Source: Lamellibrachia satsuma (taxonomy: Eukaryota > Annelida > Polychaeta > Sabellida > Siboglinidae). From it: 64,000 bases of DNA. The position numbers and the translations under genes are program-made. Below, piece by piece: positions 24,000 to 36,029 of the stretch (positions are counted from its first letter, which is position 1; the number at the start of each line of letters is the position of its first letter). Below the pieces are notes generated by a model. That model did no database searches and was not told the origin of the DNA. It saw only the letters and a list, made by a program, of their open reading frames with translations. Location of the stretch: positions 9,100,536 to 9,164,535 of the forward strand of contig BSQZ01000018.1 in assembly GCA_033239005.1 (NCBI GenBank). Reading direction: 5' to 3'.

Positions 24000-25430
24000 A
24001 ATAAATATTGGTGTTTCTTAACATTGTGACATGGTGCGGCACCGCCTTAGTTTAGCATTCAACAACAACAATTGGGAAGTTGTATTTTAGCTCTTGTAAT
24101 GTCCACCTTAATGTTTTATGGATGTGTCTGCGTAATATACGCTGTGTGATTGAGTGTTTCAACCAATGAAAAAGTATGTATTAATTTAGGGCGGTATTCG
24201 GTGCAAGAAGGCTGTGTAGCTAAACACGCTTTACACTTCGTCCCTGGCAAAGCTGTTCACTAATTGAACATCTTTCGGAAGCATTAAGCCACGCTGTAAA
24301 ACCTATGTGATGACACAATTCTACCACTGTCTATATACAAACGAATTCATCAGAATGAGCTGGGGAAATGTGGAGTGAACGGAATTTGTCCAAGCTTCGA
24401 ACGGCAGCAAGATAATGCAGCCCCCGATAGTACCGCATGAGAAGCAACCACTGTGCCACGACGTCAGACACAGACACAACCACTAGTCTCTTACGTAGGG
24501 TTACTTGGGGCAACACGGCCCCTGTAGGTAAGAAGCCCCCCCCATCACGTACGCAAAATATTAAACTCTGAACGTCCCCAAATGTGGTGCAAAATGAAGC
24601 TTCTATTTGAAACCCACCTAGAAAACTTAGCAACACAAGACAGGCATGACGCAGCCCCGTTAACATGACATTAAGTCACACTGACCCCAATTGTTTATAG
24701 TTGCATGACGCAGTACCGTTAACATGACGTTATGTCAAACTGACCCTAGCTGTTTACAGTTGCAAGATGCAGTCCCACTTCAATGAAACGGTAAAGTATT
24801 TCATTCAGCATGCTAACATATGTATACGTTTTAATTGGGCTGCGCATGACGTGAACCCCAGGAAGACGGGGTTGATTAGACATTCCAAGAGTGGAAGGTG
24901 CTTCTCAGTCCAAGAACAGGCTTCCTGGTAGGATGTTTTAAAGCATCAACTGAAGGCCCCGGAATAATTGAACAACAACTAAACTAAATACACATTCAAT
25001 GGACCATATTAAAAACCTGAACATACACACGAACAGTTAAATCCAACATGTTGGTGCACGAACATTTAGACCAAGCTGTAGTCGACACAACGGCCACACC
25101 TGTGTGCGTGACTTTGTGCAATTCACGCGAATGATAAATATGTATGTGTTGGAGACGTCTGCTCCTGTTGACATCATGCGATGTAAATTGAGCTGGACGC
25201 CAACATTTTGCTAAACACAATGACGGTGTTTGGTGCTTAGCCTCAACTTCAGCCATATGTTTAGGGTTGGATGTCGCCTCTGCTTCATGTTTTGACAATC
25301 ATTTTCTAAATGTAGCGCAAAGCGGAGGTTCTGGTGCGAGATCGAATGTCAGACAAGCAGTTGTACCAGACATGGGAGTGCGAGGTCACATGTGTTTCCT
25401 TTTACTCTTTCGTTACTCTGAACACATGTA
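24000..25430. other. Upstream flank of gene copy 2 and duplicated block C
   Basis: 24000-24490 matches upstream flanks of copies 1 and 4. 24640-24790 carries two or more units around catgacgcag and gttaacatgac, matching inverted units at 59340-59500. 24955-25150 (block C) matches 43730-43925 directly and 58440-58640 inverted, with words such as cacacgaacagttaaatc and caagctgtagtcg. No gene seen. Confidence 0.7.
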
Positions 25431-25438
25431 CACACACA

Positions 25439-25470
<32 letters not shown>

Positions 25471-25496
25471 CGAATACACGCACACATACATGCTGG

Positions 25497-25585
<89 letters not shown>

Positions 25586-25587
25586 TG

Positions 25588-25657
<70 letters not shown>
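25431..25657. repeat. Compound microsatellite (CACG)n, (GT)n, (GTGC)n, (TA)n
   Basis: Four simple-repeat types in a row, ending in about 68 bp of TA. Confidence 0.97.
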
Positions 25658-25662
<5 letters not shown>

Positions 25663-25817
25663 CATGGATAGCTAGTATTTCAGGTCAGCGTTGCGACAGG
25701 TACAGCCTGGCGCCAGGATGTCCGCGTATCTAGTTGCGCGCCCCTGGATGTAACTGCGCCAGGTCAGTTTTTACGTTCGTCCACTTCGATTGTCTATACC
25801 AGCATGAATTACTATTA

Positions 25818-26190
25818 CAGCGGCTACGTGCAAAAAAATGCTATTATAGTGCCTTTTTAGAAGAGTCTGTTAAAATTGGCACAGATGTTGGTAAATATTT
25901 ATGAAATTTTTTTCAGACGGGTGACCAAGAAAAAGTTCACTCGGAACGACCTCATTTGCATAAATCCAAGATGGCGACCACCGAAAATTAACCCTCCCCT
26001 TCTGCAATGTGCATATCTCTGCATCTACTTGGCTGATTAAGACAAACTTTGGATCTATTTTGATAGTTCTTTGGATGACCAATCGAATGGAATTGAGTTC
26101 ATGACCTTCAGAGGTAAAATTCATTGATAAAGGTCAAGGTAAACTGTCAAAATAATAATTTTTAGCCATTTTACCATGTTTTTCTTGCAC
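25818..26190 (+). repeat. Left terminal inverted repeat
   Basis: Pairs with 29858-30213 inverted. Shared words in order: cctttttagaagagtctg, cagacgggtg, gaacgacctcatttgcat, aagatggcgaccacc, tacttggctgattaagaca, gatagttctttggatgac, catgaccttcagaggt and taatttttagcca. The inner edge is gradual. Confidence 0.9.
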
Positions 26191-26335
26191 ATACCTGTTT
26201 TTACATGGAATATTGAGATGTGGAACTCACTACGGTAATGAATGTTCTTTCCTGGTTTAGGAAAATGTGAGGCAGACGCCCACCTCTACGTGACAACCTG
26301 CCACTCTTTCAATAAGGATCCAATACTGATTCATC

Positions 26336-29300
26336 ATGGATTGGTCGAAATGCTTATCGTGTCAAGATGACCGAGGTGGAGAGGCACTGCGTTGCCCAGT
26401 AAATAACTCAAAATGTGACAATATTGAAAACGACTATGTTGTGTTTGCTGACAATCTAAAAAATTACGTTGATCTGGCTCCATTGCCATTTCAAAGCCTG
26501 AATAATTAAGACGCCCTTGATGAAGGAGACGGTGTGTCATTGACATTATTGCGTCATAGTGCAAAGTGGCATCCGTCATGCAAAGACTGCATCAGATCAC
26601 CAAGAAGCGTCATGCCTCGGCCCCGACACGCTGTGCCCCAGACCCTAAATACACACGCAGTAAGTGTGAGCCATTTTCAACTAAGCATTGTTTTTTGAAT
26701 TGCGCAACTGAAACAAATGCAGAAAATCCACTGAGACAGGTGATGACGAAACAGCTGGACAGTCGACTGAGGGAATACGCTAAAGTACTAGAGGATGAGC
26801 AACTAATCGCGAAGTTTAATCGCAAGGTTGAGTGCTGCGGATCTGATAGCCCAAGAAGCGAAGTCGATCCATCACTTCATCTCAGGCAAACCAAAAGCAC
26901 AATCGTGATCGTGAAACTGCCTTACGTCGGCCTGAAATTGCATGCTACTACAGGGAAAAAGAGGTGGCGGATGCAATGTATGCATTGGTTTATCCGTCTG
27001 TTATGACCGAGTTATGGACATACGTAAGTGTCTTTACAGTCATGTTTGTAAGAGGTATATTGGCATCGGTGTTGTTGTCCCTACTTTGTACCGTCTCCTG
27101 TTTGTTCTGGCAGCCATTGATACCATTGACATCAACTGGAGCTCTACCACAGCCATGACAACTCTTCACGGTACAGCTGTTTCACTGTTCCAATGCCTCT
27201 GTCGAAACTATGCAGGCAGGATTGAAAGACCACATCCGGATATGAATAGTGCTGAACACACATATTCTCTGGATCTTCCAGAGTACTACACATCTATCGA
27301 ACCAGTGAGTAACAGTGCAACGAAGAAGGCAGATATACCGTTGCTAGAGGGCGAACTGCGCGATGATAAGTCCGTGCTATATGAAGAATTGCAGATGGAA
27401 AGTCAGTGGCTCGCAGACACCGCAGCAGCTTGCAGTGCCGCCTGTCACCCAACTACAAAGGACAGTGTCATCTCGTGGGCTGCTCTCCATGACAATCGGC
27501 AAGAAGGCATACCAGAAACCATGAAAACTGCAATACTCCCGCTGTTCACTAAATCGTCAAACCCTCCCGCAATGATCAAGCACGCGTTGGGCGTCATCAG
27601 TGCAGCGGTGAATTAACTCAACCCAGGCCAGATCCCGATCATTACCCTTGACCAACCTCTGTACGCGATTGCGAAAACTGTACAGTGCGCATTTCCCGAG
27701 ACTCACGGCGAGGATAAGTATATGCTGCTGATGGGGGCTTGCACGTCGAGAAGGCTGCGCTTACTCTTCCTGGCGATCTCCTGGAAGGGAGTGGTGGGTC
27801 GAGGTGCTTACCGAGGCTGAAATCTTCACATCTGGGGTAGCTGAGTCCTGTCTCACTGCTATACACATCAAGAGAACTCGCTACGCCCACGAAGTTACTG
27901 CTGTCGTTCTCTATGCCATCATGATGAAGCAGTACACTGCATTTCGAGTATCAGTTGTGCCCGATGATACGCCGGATGACATTGACACCTGGACTGCTAA
28001 GATGCCGGCATCAAATTCACAGTTTCAATGCATGCATCATGTTCTTCAACTTGAGCTCCTGATCTTGGTGTACACGCGTTCGATCAGAGAGGCGAAGTTC
28101 GGCCTTTACAAATCAAGCCTGACCGGTCTTGCTCCCTGGTTCATGATGCTCAACCACACACACTATGCTAGATGACTGCCAGTCTACATCCGCGACATGG
28201 TCACACCATCCGAGCTACATCTTCAGATAGCAGCTGAGTTTGAGAACGGGCACTTCACAGTCAACAAAACTGGGCAGCTGTTTTCGAACATGGCGGTTGA
28301 TCAGGCCCACGAGCAGAACAATATAACAATCAAGGAAGATGGTGGTGTAATCGGTCAGACACATGATGCCGAGGCACTCAAGCGGTGGTCTCTTGCTTCA
28401 CCTTCATTACTGACTTTGAGGCTACCGTGGACAGCACCAGTGCCGCAGAGCAAGCAGCCCCGAAGAGACACCAAGAACAAACAAAAGCGTTCCAAATAAA
28501 GTTCATCAAAGATGTTAAGTCATTGGAGCAAGTGATAACTGCTATGTGCAATCCCTTTGCAGACTACGGCAAGGTTCTCTTCCGCTTACACACAATGGAG
28601 GTCCTTCCAGAAGCAGCAGTTCTCTGCACAGAGAGAGTGCAAGAAGCAGGTTTGGAGCAGTACGAGTCATATGTCAACGAACGTCTGGTGACACACACCA
28701 AATCCGTATTCAAGCCAATCGAGAAGAACAGACTAGATCTGATGGCCCCTACTACCACCAGACAAATTAAAACGCCACAGGAGAAGGCACTCCAAGACAC
28801 CTGTTCAACACTAGCCCAATTATATGTGGCCAGTGAAGTACGTGGCCGGAGTTCAGAAGAATTCTTCTCACACGAAAACCAGATCTATCCCCCGTCTCTC
28901 TCAGAAAACGGCAGTCTCCAGTCAAACACAAAAAGCGATCTTGTCACATTTCTTGAGAAGACAGCAAACCTCACCCGTACTCCAGAGTTCAAATGTCGAG
29001 GTGCTGTTCAGGGATGGAGCAGCGATTGTTCATTACCTGCCACCGGATAAGGGAAAAACATTTGCTGACTACATTGGATGTAGTCTTCGATGTCTACAAA
29101 GAAGACAAAGAAGACTGAAAGAAAGAACAAGAAAGACACGAGGAAAAGGTGTGCACATCAAGGTGTTCCTAAATACTCCGTTGCCGAAAAGCTGGCCTCT
29201 CTTTCTCAACGATGCAGACAACAAGTCCAAGCTAAGGGGCGCACGCTCCAGCAACTGCTCTCGAACAGCACGCCAGGGGGCAGCACTACAGGGAGGTTAC

Positions 29301-29611
29301 ATCTGGGGCCATGCTCTCTAACAGCATGCCAGACGGCAGCACTACAGGGAGGTTACATCTGGGGCCATGCTCACGAACCACGACTGCTGGAAGTATTCCC
29401 TGCTGAATGGAGATGGACTAAGGAGTCTGGAAAGTGGATGCCACTATGGTCATCCCTCCCAATTGCTGGTGAGGCGTGTAGGGGTCTCATCCGATGTGGC
29501 TGTGTGAAAGGCTGTACTGGTCGATGCAAGTGTGTTAAGGCAGGTTTGCTATACATTTCACTATGTCTCGGGTGTAAAGGGGAATGCCAGCTCAACAATA
29601 GGCCAATATAA
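26336..29611 (+). pseudogene. Transposon-borne gene: N-terminal zinc motif, long central region, C-terminal CXC-like cysteine cluster; decayed
   Basis: The gene opens at 26336 with MDWSKCLSCQ, then LRCP and, past a stop at 26507, AKWHPSCKDC, a putative zinc motif. Later frames follow in colinear order: CEPFSTKHCFL and LDSRLREYAKVLED (26566-26820), AIDTIDINWSSTTA, LPEYYTS and MIKHALGVISAAVN (27100-27616), LTAIHIKRTRYAHEVTA and LQLELLILVYTRSIRE (27804-28170), MAVDQAHEQNNITIKEDGG (28290-28345), PPDKGKTFADYI (29040-29075) and finally EACRGLIRCGCVKGCTGRC with KCVKAGLLYISLCLGCKGEC (29480-29590), a cysteine cluster like tesmin/TSO1 CXC. I recognise this as a widespread, functionally uncharacterised family of invertebrate and fish genomes. 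From memory, intact members carry a further block with CNHEEADTR between the last two pieces; it is absent here, so an internal deletion near 29250 is likely. There are at least five frameshifts or stops. Role as transposase is inferred from the flanking inverted repeats only. Confidence 0.75.
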
Positions 29612-29857
29612 CCAGAGGTACACATATTCTGCCATTTGTTAGACTGGAGTTGTGCGTAATGTATAACTTTGAATATGCATTATACCCACAGATAACATAG
29701 AAAGACAAGGTAATTTTATGTATCAGTCGTGTGATACGGATTGAATAAAGACGCATTATTCATTTGACCTTGGCCTTGATCCTGATCCATGAAGGTTGTG
29801 AAATCAATTCCATTGGCTATCCAAGCATTCAATATAGTACGTTCCAACAGATAAATG

Positions 29858-30213
29858 TAAAAAAACATGCTAACATGGCTAAAAATTATGATTTTGACAG
29901 TTTAAATTTACCTTGACCCATGAACTTGACCTCTGAAGGTCATGAAACCACTTCCATTCGATTAGTCATCCAAAGAACTATCACGATTGATCCCAAGTTT
30001 GTCTTAATCAGCCAAGTATATGCTGAGATATGCACATTTCAGACAGGGTTAATTTTTGGTGGTCGCCATCTTTGATTTATGCAAATGAGGTCGTTCCGGG
30101 CGAACTTTTTCTTGGCCACCCGTCTGAAATTTTGTTAATAAATATTAACCAACATCTGTGCACATTTTGGCAGACTCTTCTAAAAAGGCATAATAATAGG
30201 ACATAGCCGCCCC
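29858..30213 (-). repeat. Right terminal inverted repeat
   Basis: Inverted counterpart of 25818-26190. Differences are scattered substitutions and small indels, such as a 4-6 bp change near the outer end. Confidence 0.9.
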
Positions 30214-30220
30214 ACTATAT

Positions 30221-30720
30221 GAAGAGTCAAGCGACGTAGCCTTGTTGCAGTAGAGTTGAATTTTTACTTATTTCCCTGCAACGAATGTAATCTACTGCAT
30301 AGTGGAATGCCCGACATTCGACTGCATAGATGTTGTTTTGTGAAAGCGAGGTTGAATGCGACCGTGCGTAGCTTCATCAACAACCTTTATTCAGATTTAC
30401 AAGACTGGGTTTTCAAGGATAGTTCCGAAACTCCTAAACGAAATCTAAATGTAATTGTTGCAGCGCCACCGAAATTAAATCTGATATTTCTCGTACCATT
30501 ACGTACCATTACGTACCATTACGCGAATAAAATGTAATATAATGGTTTCGTTTGCATGCTTTTATTCATGACTTATTGCATCCGTTCAATCTGTTACATA
30601 AATGACTCAACAGAGAATGAAATATATATGGTTATTATATTGCACATGTGTGTCTAGGCATTAACAAACATCAGCCATGCTGTAATTCGAGCGCCGTTGA
30701 TTGCCATAACTGTTTGAAAT
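30221..30720. other. Dispersed-repeat remainder and AT-rich DNA
   Basis: 30221-30260 continues the repeat into which the transposon inserted. A 93-codon frame at 30256-30537 matches nothing I know. A short acgtaccatt triplet repeat sits at 30493-30522. Confidence 0.4.
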
Positions 30721-30724
30721 GTTT

Positions 30725-31095
30725 TCTCAGATTTTAAGTCCAAGTGCAAGTCATCAACATGCAACTCCAAGTCAAGTCTCAAGTCTTGGTCCATACCAAG
30801 GAGTCATTTCCCATGTTATCATGACACAAGTCCAAGTGTAAGTCTTTATTCATACAAAACAAATGGGACAACCATGCATACTCATTTTGCACCCTGAGGC
30901 AAAGTGTTAGTCCCAGCTAATAACTTAAACGTTTTGTGTTAGCTGGGAGTGTCGCTAACAGTCATCCTATTATCTTGTTGCCGGAAAAGCAGCTTCGATC
31001 GAAATACCGTGTTCAAGTCCCAAGTCTCGGATTGAGTTCTCAAGTCTTTGGCTGACAAGTCTTGTGTCGTACGTGAGAACATATACTCGAGTCAC
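30725..31095. repeat. Region rich in the pentamer AAGTC, with a perfect 10-bp stem
   Basis: The word caagtc/aagtc recurs irregularly about 20 times (caagtccaagtgcaagtc, ctcaagtcttgg and others), mostly near the two ends. In the middle, tcccagctaa (30911-30920) and ttagctggga (30939-30948) form a perfect inverted pair. Possibly a non-autonomous mobile element; ends not resolved. Confidence 0.5.
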
Positions 31096-31191
31096 CCAGT
31101 TCGACTGGACGCTTCCCATTTAATAACAGTTGCCCGATTCACTTTGCAAGTGGCACAGTTCCAAATCATTCAGATCCGTTGATGCGCTCAG

Positions 31192-31265
31192 TACCGTCAT
31201 TGTTATTACGTTATTGTTATTACGTCATTGTTATTACGTCACTGTTAGTACTTTATTGTTATTAC
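31192..31265. repeat. Short tandem repeat around attgttattacgtc
   Basis: About five imperfect copies of a 14-16 bp unit. Confidence 0.8.
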
Positions 31266-31299
31266 TGACACCTTGTTATATTATGGAGTTAGAATTAAC

Positions 31300-32910
31300 T
31301 GTTTCGAGTAACACGACTTAACCCCTGATGTATTTGAATTGGTAACCATGTTGATTATTACCTGGTAATAGTTGAGTTGCATTACCAATCTAGGTAATTC
31401 CCACATTTAACCGGTATGGAATATCGTCCACACTATGTTCTCCATTTGTCCTAAGTTCAACCTTCTTTTGTATCCCCTCTACTGTTGTATCAGTGTTTCA
31501 ATCGACAGATGTTAAGTAATGACGTTCTGCGTCACGGCTTAGATTTACTACAAGTGCACGCAGGAAAAAATGCACTACAAGCTGTTTTTACATACATGTG
31601 TAGATTTATCGGTTTGTTTACGTATGACAACATTAGATGCCGACATAAGAAACTCTCTATGCGCCTACTTTCTAGAAAGGTCACGCAATGACTAAATGCA
31701 ACGTCAATGTGTGGCGCAGTTACGAAGCGGGACGACCACATTGTTGAACACGTTATCCCCGTGAAGCACATAGCACCAACTATACTGTATGATAGAGCCT
31801 AATAGTACGGTGCTTTCGTCATTGGCAAACTGTTAAGTTGTTACATTGCCAATATGAGAGTTTTAATGAGATTGCACATACCTAAATTGTCATTGCTGAC
31901 AATTTGAATGCTATGTTCACATTGAAAAATGTCAAGAGGTAGAGCATATTCAGACGTATGAATTCCTACTACCAGACTTCGTAAGCCATTAATTGTGTAT
32001 AATGCAATGGCGTCCAATGTAATATGAGGTTGCAACACGATACCGTGTTGCAAAACTGTCGATACAAACAAATTATTTGACTGATGGCTGTATTAACTTT
32101 CCCAAGAGTTGGAATTTATTGGGCAACTGTCTGTATGTGAATGTTTGTCTCAACTTGTCTTTTAACATCCGCGACTTCGAAACATGTCAACGTCCACTTA
32201 CTTATTCGTGGTCTGTTTTTCCTTGAGAACATTTTCGACAAATTCCTAGGCGTGCTGTCAACATAGCTGCCAGCCGTTCCATCCACTTCCTCACTTATGT
32301 GCTAATATCTGCATCTACCACCATAAATTACATTGGGTCACTGTGGTCGGCAGTAACGTACTAATACCAAAGACTATAAATATAATAAGACGTGTCACTT
32401 CGGGATATTCGTGTAATCACGACGCCACTAGCGCTACCTGACGGCTGGGTTTATCAACTAAAAGTGGCTGATGTTCAGCTAACAAAGCGTGATGACAGGA
32501 TATGAGCGTTAATTAGGTGCCTTAACACAACCTACAATTCAGATGTTTGCTTATTTGGATTTCCGAATGAAAAGGAAACATATAGGTAAGTAAATTAAAG
32601 CATCATTGCATAGATAACAGTAACAATAAGCACAATTTTGTGGTTGTGCCCTATTATGGCCAACTTCTAAGATCAAGTCCAAGCATGCGTTAGCTACGAG
32701 TAAACGAGTGTTTACTTCCTACTAAAATAGTACTGTCGACTACTGTCATTGTGAAATGACTTTAGCAAGATTTAGCACGGTGACCTTGATCTATTCTGTG
32801 TTCAAATATGTGCTTCTGTCAGCCTGCAGCTAGACAACGGTAGTCGTAGAATGCCAGCATCAGTGGCAGTGCTAGCCTATCAGTGCATCTAGCTATCAGT
32901 GCATCTAGTG
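31300..32910. other. Intergenic DNA with dispersed repeats
   Basis: 31525-31625 carries the repeat word cacggcttagatttact shared with 35280 and inverted at 11600 and 37000. 32365-32460 resembles 1325-1425. No gene supported; short frames at 31485-31691 and 31841-32071 look fortuitous. Confidence 0.45.
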
Positions 32911-32914
32911 TAAC

Positions 32915-34225
32915 GTAAAGTGCCGTAATTTCGTCAGTGTCCTAATATCGTCATCGAAGTTTCAATGATCCCCTGCCGCATCCCACGTGATCAAATTAAT
33001 CAATGGATGGCGCCGAATAATTCGGGTGAGTTTGCTCTGTTACATTTTTAAAGAGAACAGCTGTAGAAACCTGTATTTGTATGTAAAATATGTCGCAAAA
33101 TGTGGTACCCCTATTCGATGTAGCGTTTTTTTGCGTTGCAGCCTTGACACCAGTGTACTTGCAGAGCGAATGTTGCTGCCGTCACGCTAAAATTAATATC
33201 GTATTCACTATGGCTCTCTGGTCTTAACGTTCTGCCATTCATCAATACAAATGTTAATATGGGATCATGCATTATGCAATGCTGGTAGTTGTTTTATTTT
33301 TATGAGGATATTAGGTCCCCAAAAAACGTGCTTCTGACAGATTAATGTCACCCCTTCTGTCAAAGTGCCCTATCTTCGTCACCAAATCTTAGGGGCGTCT
33401 TATTTTCGTCAATATTACCTTCCTTGTGTTTCAGACATCAATGCAGAGAAAACATTACGATACTAGTATACTATATTACCACCATGAATAGAAGATCATG
33501 TAACGAGGCTGACATGTTAAATGCCCATGAAACCGTCAACATTAACTTATTAATTATGTATCTATATCAGCAGCAGCTAAGGAGTGTGGGGTTCCTCGGA
33601 TGACTTTGATTGATAGAGTTAAAGGGAAAGTTCCCACGAAGCCGCTCTAGTACGATACATCCATTGCATGGCAGACCACCGGTACCCCATCACAAGGACC
33701 CAAGTAATTGGACTTGCGTGGGCCATTGCCCTGCGACAGGGAAATGAATGCTTCAACAGGAGCACTGGGCCATCCCTAAAGTGGTGGCGTGGTTTTAGGG
33801 ATAGACACCCTGAGCTTTCCCTTCGAAAGCCAGAGTTAGTCGACCATGGGCGAGTGGCAAATGCCACACCATACATCATCGGAAACTACTTTGATGTTCT
33901 GCATGCCACTCTGGAAGAGAACGGTTTGATGGAGAAACCCCATCAAATATATAACTGTGATGAAGCTGCGATATTCCTTAACCGCGCTACAGAGAAGGCT
34001 CTTGTGCCAATCAAGAGCAAGCACTGCCATGTATTGGAACAAGGTACAAACCAGCACATAACCGTCTTGTGCTGCATCAACGCAGGTGGTGGACATGTTC
34101 CTCCACTTTTGATCTTTTAGCAAAGGGATGCCAGCAGGAAGGATTTACAAGAAAGATGGACCACCGAACACTACCTACAGTTTATCTGAGAGTGGATTTG
34201 TTGATCGGGATGATGCATTATTTAT
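32915..34225 (+). mobile_element. pogo/Tigger-type DNA transposon, 3'-truncated
   Basis: Two noncoding blocks with aaagtgccgtaatttcgtc (32918) and aaagtgccctatcttcgtc (33359) precede the transposase and look like terminal or subterminal repeats. The coding part stops at about 34220, where a Gypsy2 fragment begins without any Tigger 3' end. Confidence 0.65.
33545..34220 (+). pseudogene. pogo/Tigger transposase, truncated and frameshifted
   Basis: Around 33570-33640 the sequence reads KECGVPRMTLIDRVKGK, a Psq/CENP-B type helix-turn-helix. The frame from 33668 gives HRYPITRTQVIGLAWAIA and WWRGFRDRHPELSLRKPE (the second DNA-binding half), then YNCDEAAIFLNRATEKAL with the first catalytic Asp of the DDE domain, and ITVLCCINAGGGHVPPLLIF. 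A stop at 34118 follows. A shifted frame continues GMPAGRIYKKDG and SESGFVDRD to 34215. The other catalytic acidic residues are lost by truncation. Confidence 0.85.
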
Positions 34226-34600
34226 TAAGTCGGTTCATCAACGTGTAGTGCTCCCGCTGCAGTGCTTTGTTAAGTCGGTTCATCAACTGGTGCGACGACA
34301 CACGTGGCCTTCAGTCTCTCGTACAGCTGTGGGCACTCTGAGGTTAGCCATGGTCTTGGGGCTCACGTTCAAGTCGACGTTGAGGTGTTGTACACCAGGA
34401 CGTTCGCCCAACTTACTGTCAAACAGGGAGTTAAAATGACTCTCGCCTTGCAGAGCTGCCACACGGTGAAAGTTGTCATCATATATTCTCACCAGACACA
34501 TGCGCTCGCTGGTCTGGAGGCCATTCGTCTTGGGCTTGTCGACGTTCCAGCTGTCACGTCCATGTGTCTGCTTGTTTACGGTTTCAAGGCCTCTGGGGAA
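34222..34600 (-). pseudogene. Gypsy2 protease-RT fragment, copy 2
   Basis: About 95 percent alike to 10372-10770, including SPKTMANLRVPTAVRE and part of the 45-bp in-frame duplication. It starts directly at the end of the Tigger relic. Confidence 0.85.
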
Positions 34601-34665
34601 TGGAACTTAAAACTTAATGCAGACAAATGCTGCATAACGACTTTCACTAACAAAAAGAAAGACAT
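34590..34665 (+). pseudogene. LINE-F fragment fused to Gypsy2, copy 2
   Basis: Reads WNLKLNADKCCITTFTNKK, with the same junction to Gypsy2 as at 10765. Homology stops after the lysine run. Confidence 0.75.
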
Positions 34666-34919
34666 TGTTGATGCACTTAACGCCAATTAATTAATGATTG
34701 TTGATGCACTTAGCGCCAATTAAACGTCGCCGGCTTAGAGAGACAGGAGTCAGGTAAAGTGAAATATGAAATCACGCACACTTCACATGTGTTTCTATAA
34801 CCAGATTTTACTCGACATAAAGCACAATTGGCGACCATCTTAAGGTAAATCAATTGTAAAAGAAACTTTGTTTTTATTAAATCTCGCACTGACCGTGTGA
34901 GGTGAACCTTTAAAAAACT

Positions 34920-35065
34920 CGTTCTGATAATGACTTTTGCGCGTCCCTCTTCACGCTTATGCTTAATGATTCTGTTATGTTGGGTCTCTGTGCTCAGGTC
35001 AATGAATAAATAGGTTCCAATCGAAGTTCATTATTATTATTATTAGTGTTATTATTATTGTTATG
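34920..35065 (+). mobile_element. LINE-E 3' terminus with (ATT)n tail
   Basis: Diverged copy of the end at 23490-23647, with gacttttgcgcgtcc, tgtgctcaggtca and ttcattattattatt. Confidence 0.65.
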
Positions 35066-35089
35066 TTGCCAAACAGAAACAATTTATTT

Positions 35090-35590
35090 ATTCTAAAACA
35101 ATTCGTCGTAAACACAAATTTGGAGAATAACACCACCACAACTCATTTGGTATGATGTACATTTTCCATATATCCTTTATCTTTCTAGTCTTGTGTTCAT
35201 CATTCACACTTGGATGCGTGCCGGCAGTTTTTACGTTCGCCAACTTTGAGTGTCTGCCCGCCTGAATCGTTACACAGTCACAGCTTAGATTTACTGCAAC
35301 ACCTGCACGCAGTAAAAAGTCGGCATTTCTTTTATGAATGTGTAGATTTATCGGTTTGTCTGGGAACCCCGAGTTTTTATTTATGTAAACGACGCCAACA
35401 GGTTTGACCCCATGTTTGGCCAGCAATCCCCCAAAGGGATCGAAAAGGGGGCATTTATTTATGGGAATGACGCCAAAGCTAAATACAGTTTCACATTTTA
35501 CTTTCTGAGTACGGAATGACTAATTCCAACAATGTAGGTGTGGCCTTCCACTGCCAGCAACTTCCAAAGTATAAGAAAAGGGCACTTATT
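35090..35590. repeat. Dispersed repeats DR2/DR3
   Basis: Contains cagtttttacgttcgcca and gtctgcccgcctgaatcg (also at 37205-37253 inverted and next to the transposon at 25.77 kb), the word cacagcttagatttactgc, and ttatttatgtaaacgacgcc shared with 53035. It is a composite of short repeats with no gene. Confidence 0.6.
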
Positions 35591-35636
35591 TAATGTCAAA
35601 TGTTCCGTGGTGTCCCTGGGTTTGGAATGACCTATC

Positions 35637-36025
35637 GAGTGGTAGCAAAAAGAAGGAATCCACGATCATAAAAAAGGAGATTAACTGTGCCTCTCTTTTC
35701 AATGCACCACTCACATCAAAAAGCTATGTGCAAGGATCAGGAAGAGGGCAGATCCGACTGGTGAAGCAAGCACCACCGACTGGTGAAGCAAGCACCACCG
35801 ACTGGTGAAGCAAGCACCACCGACTGGTGAAGCAAGCACCACCGACTGGTGAAGCAAGCACCACCGACTGGTGAAGCAAGCACCACCGACTGGTGAAGCA
35901 AGCACCACCGACTGGTGAAGCAAGCACCACCGACTGGTGAAGCAAGCACCACCGACTACGAATTGAACTAGACTAAAAACTGCTTTGAGCGTGATCGGTG
36001 CATTCCGGTGTCCATCGCCACCATT
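35637..36025. repeat. Unit U copy 2 with nine 22-bp repeats
   Basis: Matches 11262-11490. Within it, 35757-35954 is exactly nine copies of the 22-bp motif actggtgaagcaagcaccac(cg); the other copy has one. All nine units look identical, so the expansion is recent. Confidence 0.93.
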
Positions 36026-36029
36026 GCTA

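Larger units (their letters stand above)
25818..30213 (+). mobile_element. 4.4-kb DNA transposon with about 360-bp terminal inverted repeats
   Basis: The two ends are inverted copies of each other, about 85-90 percent alike over roughly 360 bp, and enclose one decayed plus-strand gene. Outer ends: left cagcggctacg (25818), right cgccccactat. The flanks read ...tgaattactatta / actatatgaagagtca..., so ACTATTA (25811-25817) and ACTATAT (30214-30220) are candidate target duplications, diverged in the last bases. The outer flanks join as one dispersed repeat, seen uninterrupted at 37183-37253 (inverted) and in part at 35224-35275. Superfamily not determined. A target size of about 8 would be compatible with hAT, P or Zisupton (KDZ), and the coding sequence does not look like hAT. 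Confidence 0.85.

Noticed and set aside
25818..30213. Assigning the 4.4-kb transposon to hAT on its cag... end and possible 8-bp target
   Set aside because: The inverted repeats are far longer than usual for hAT and the protein lacks hAT motifs; left unassigned.
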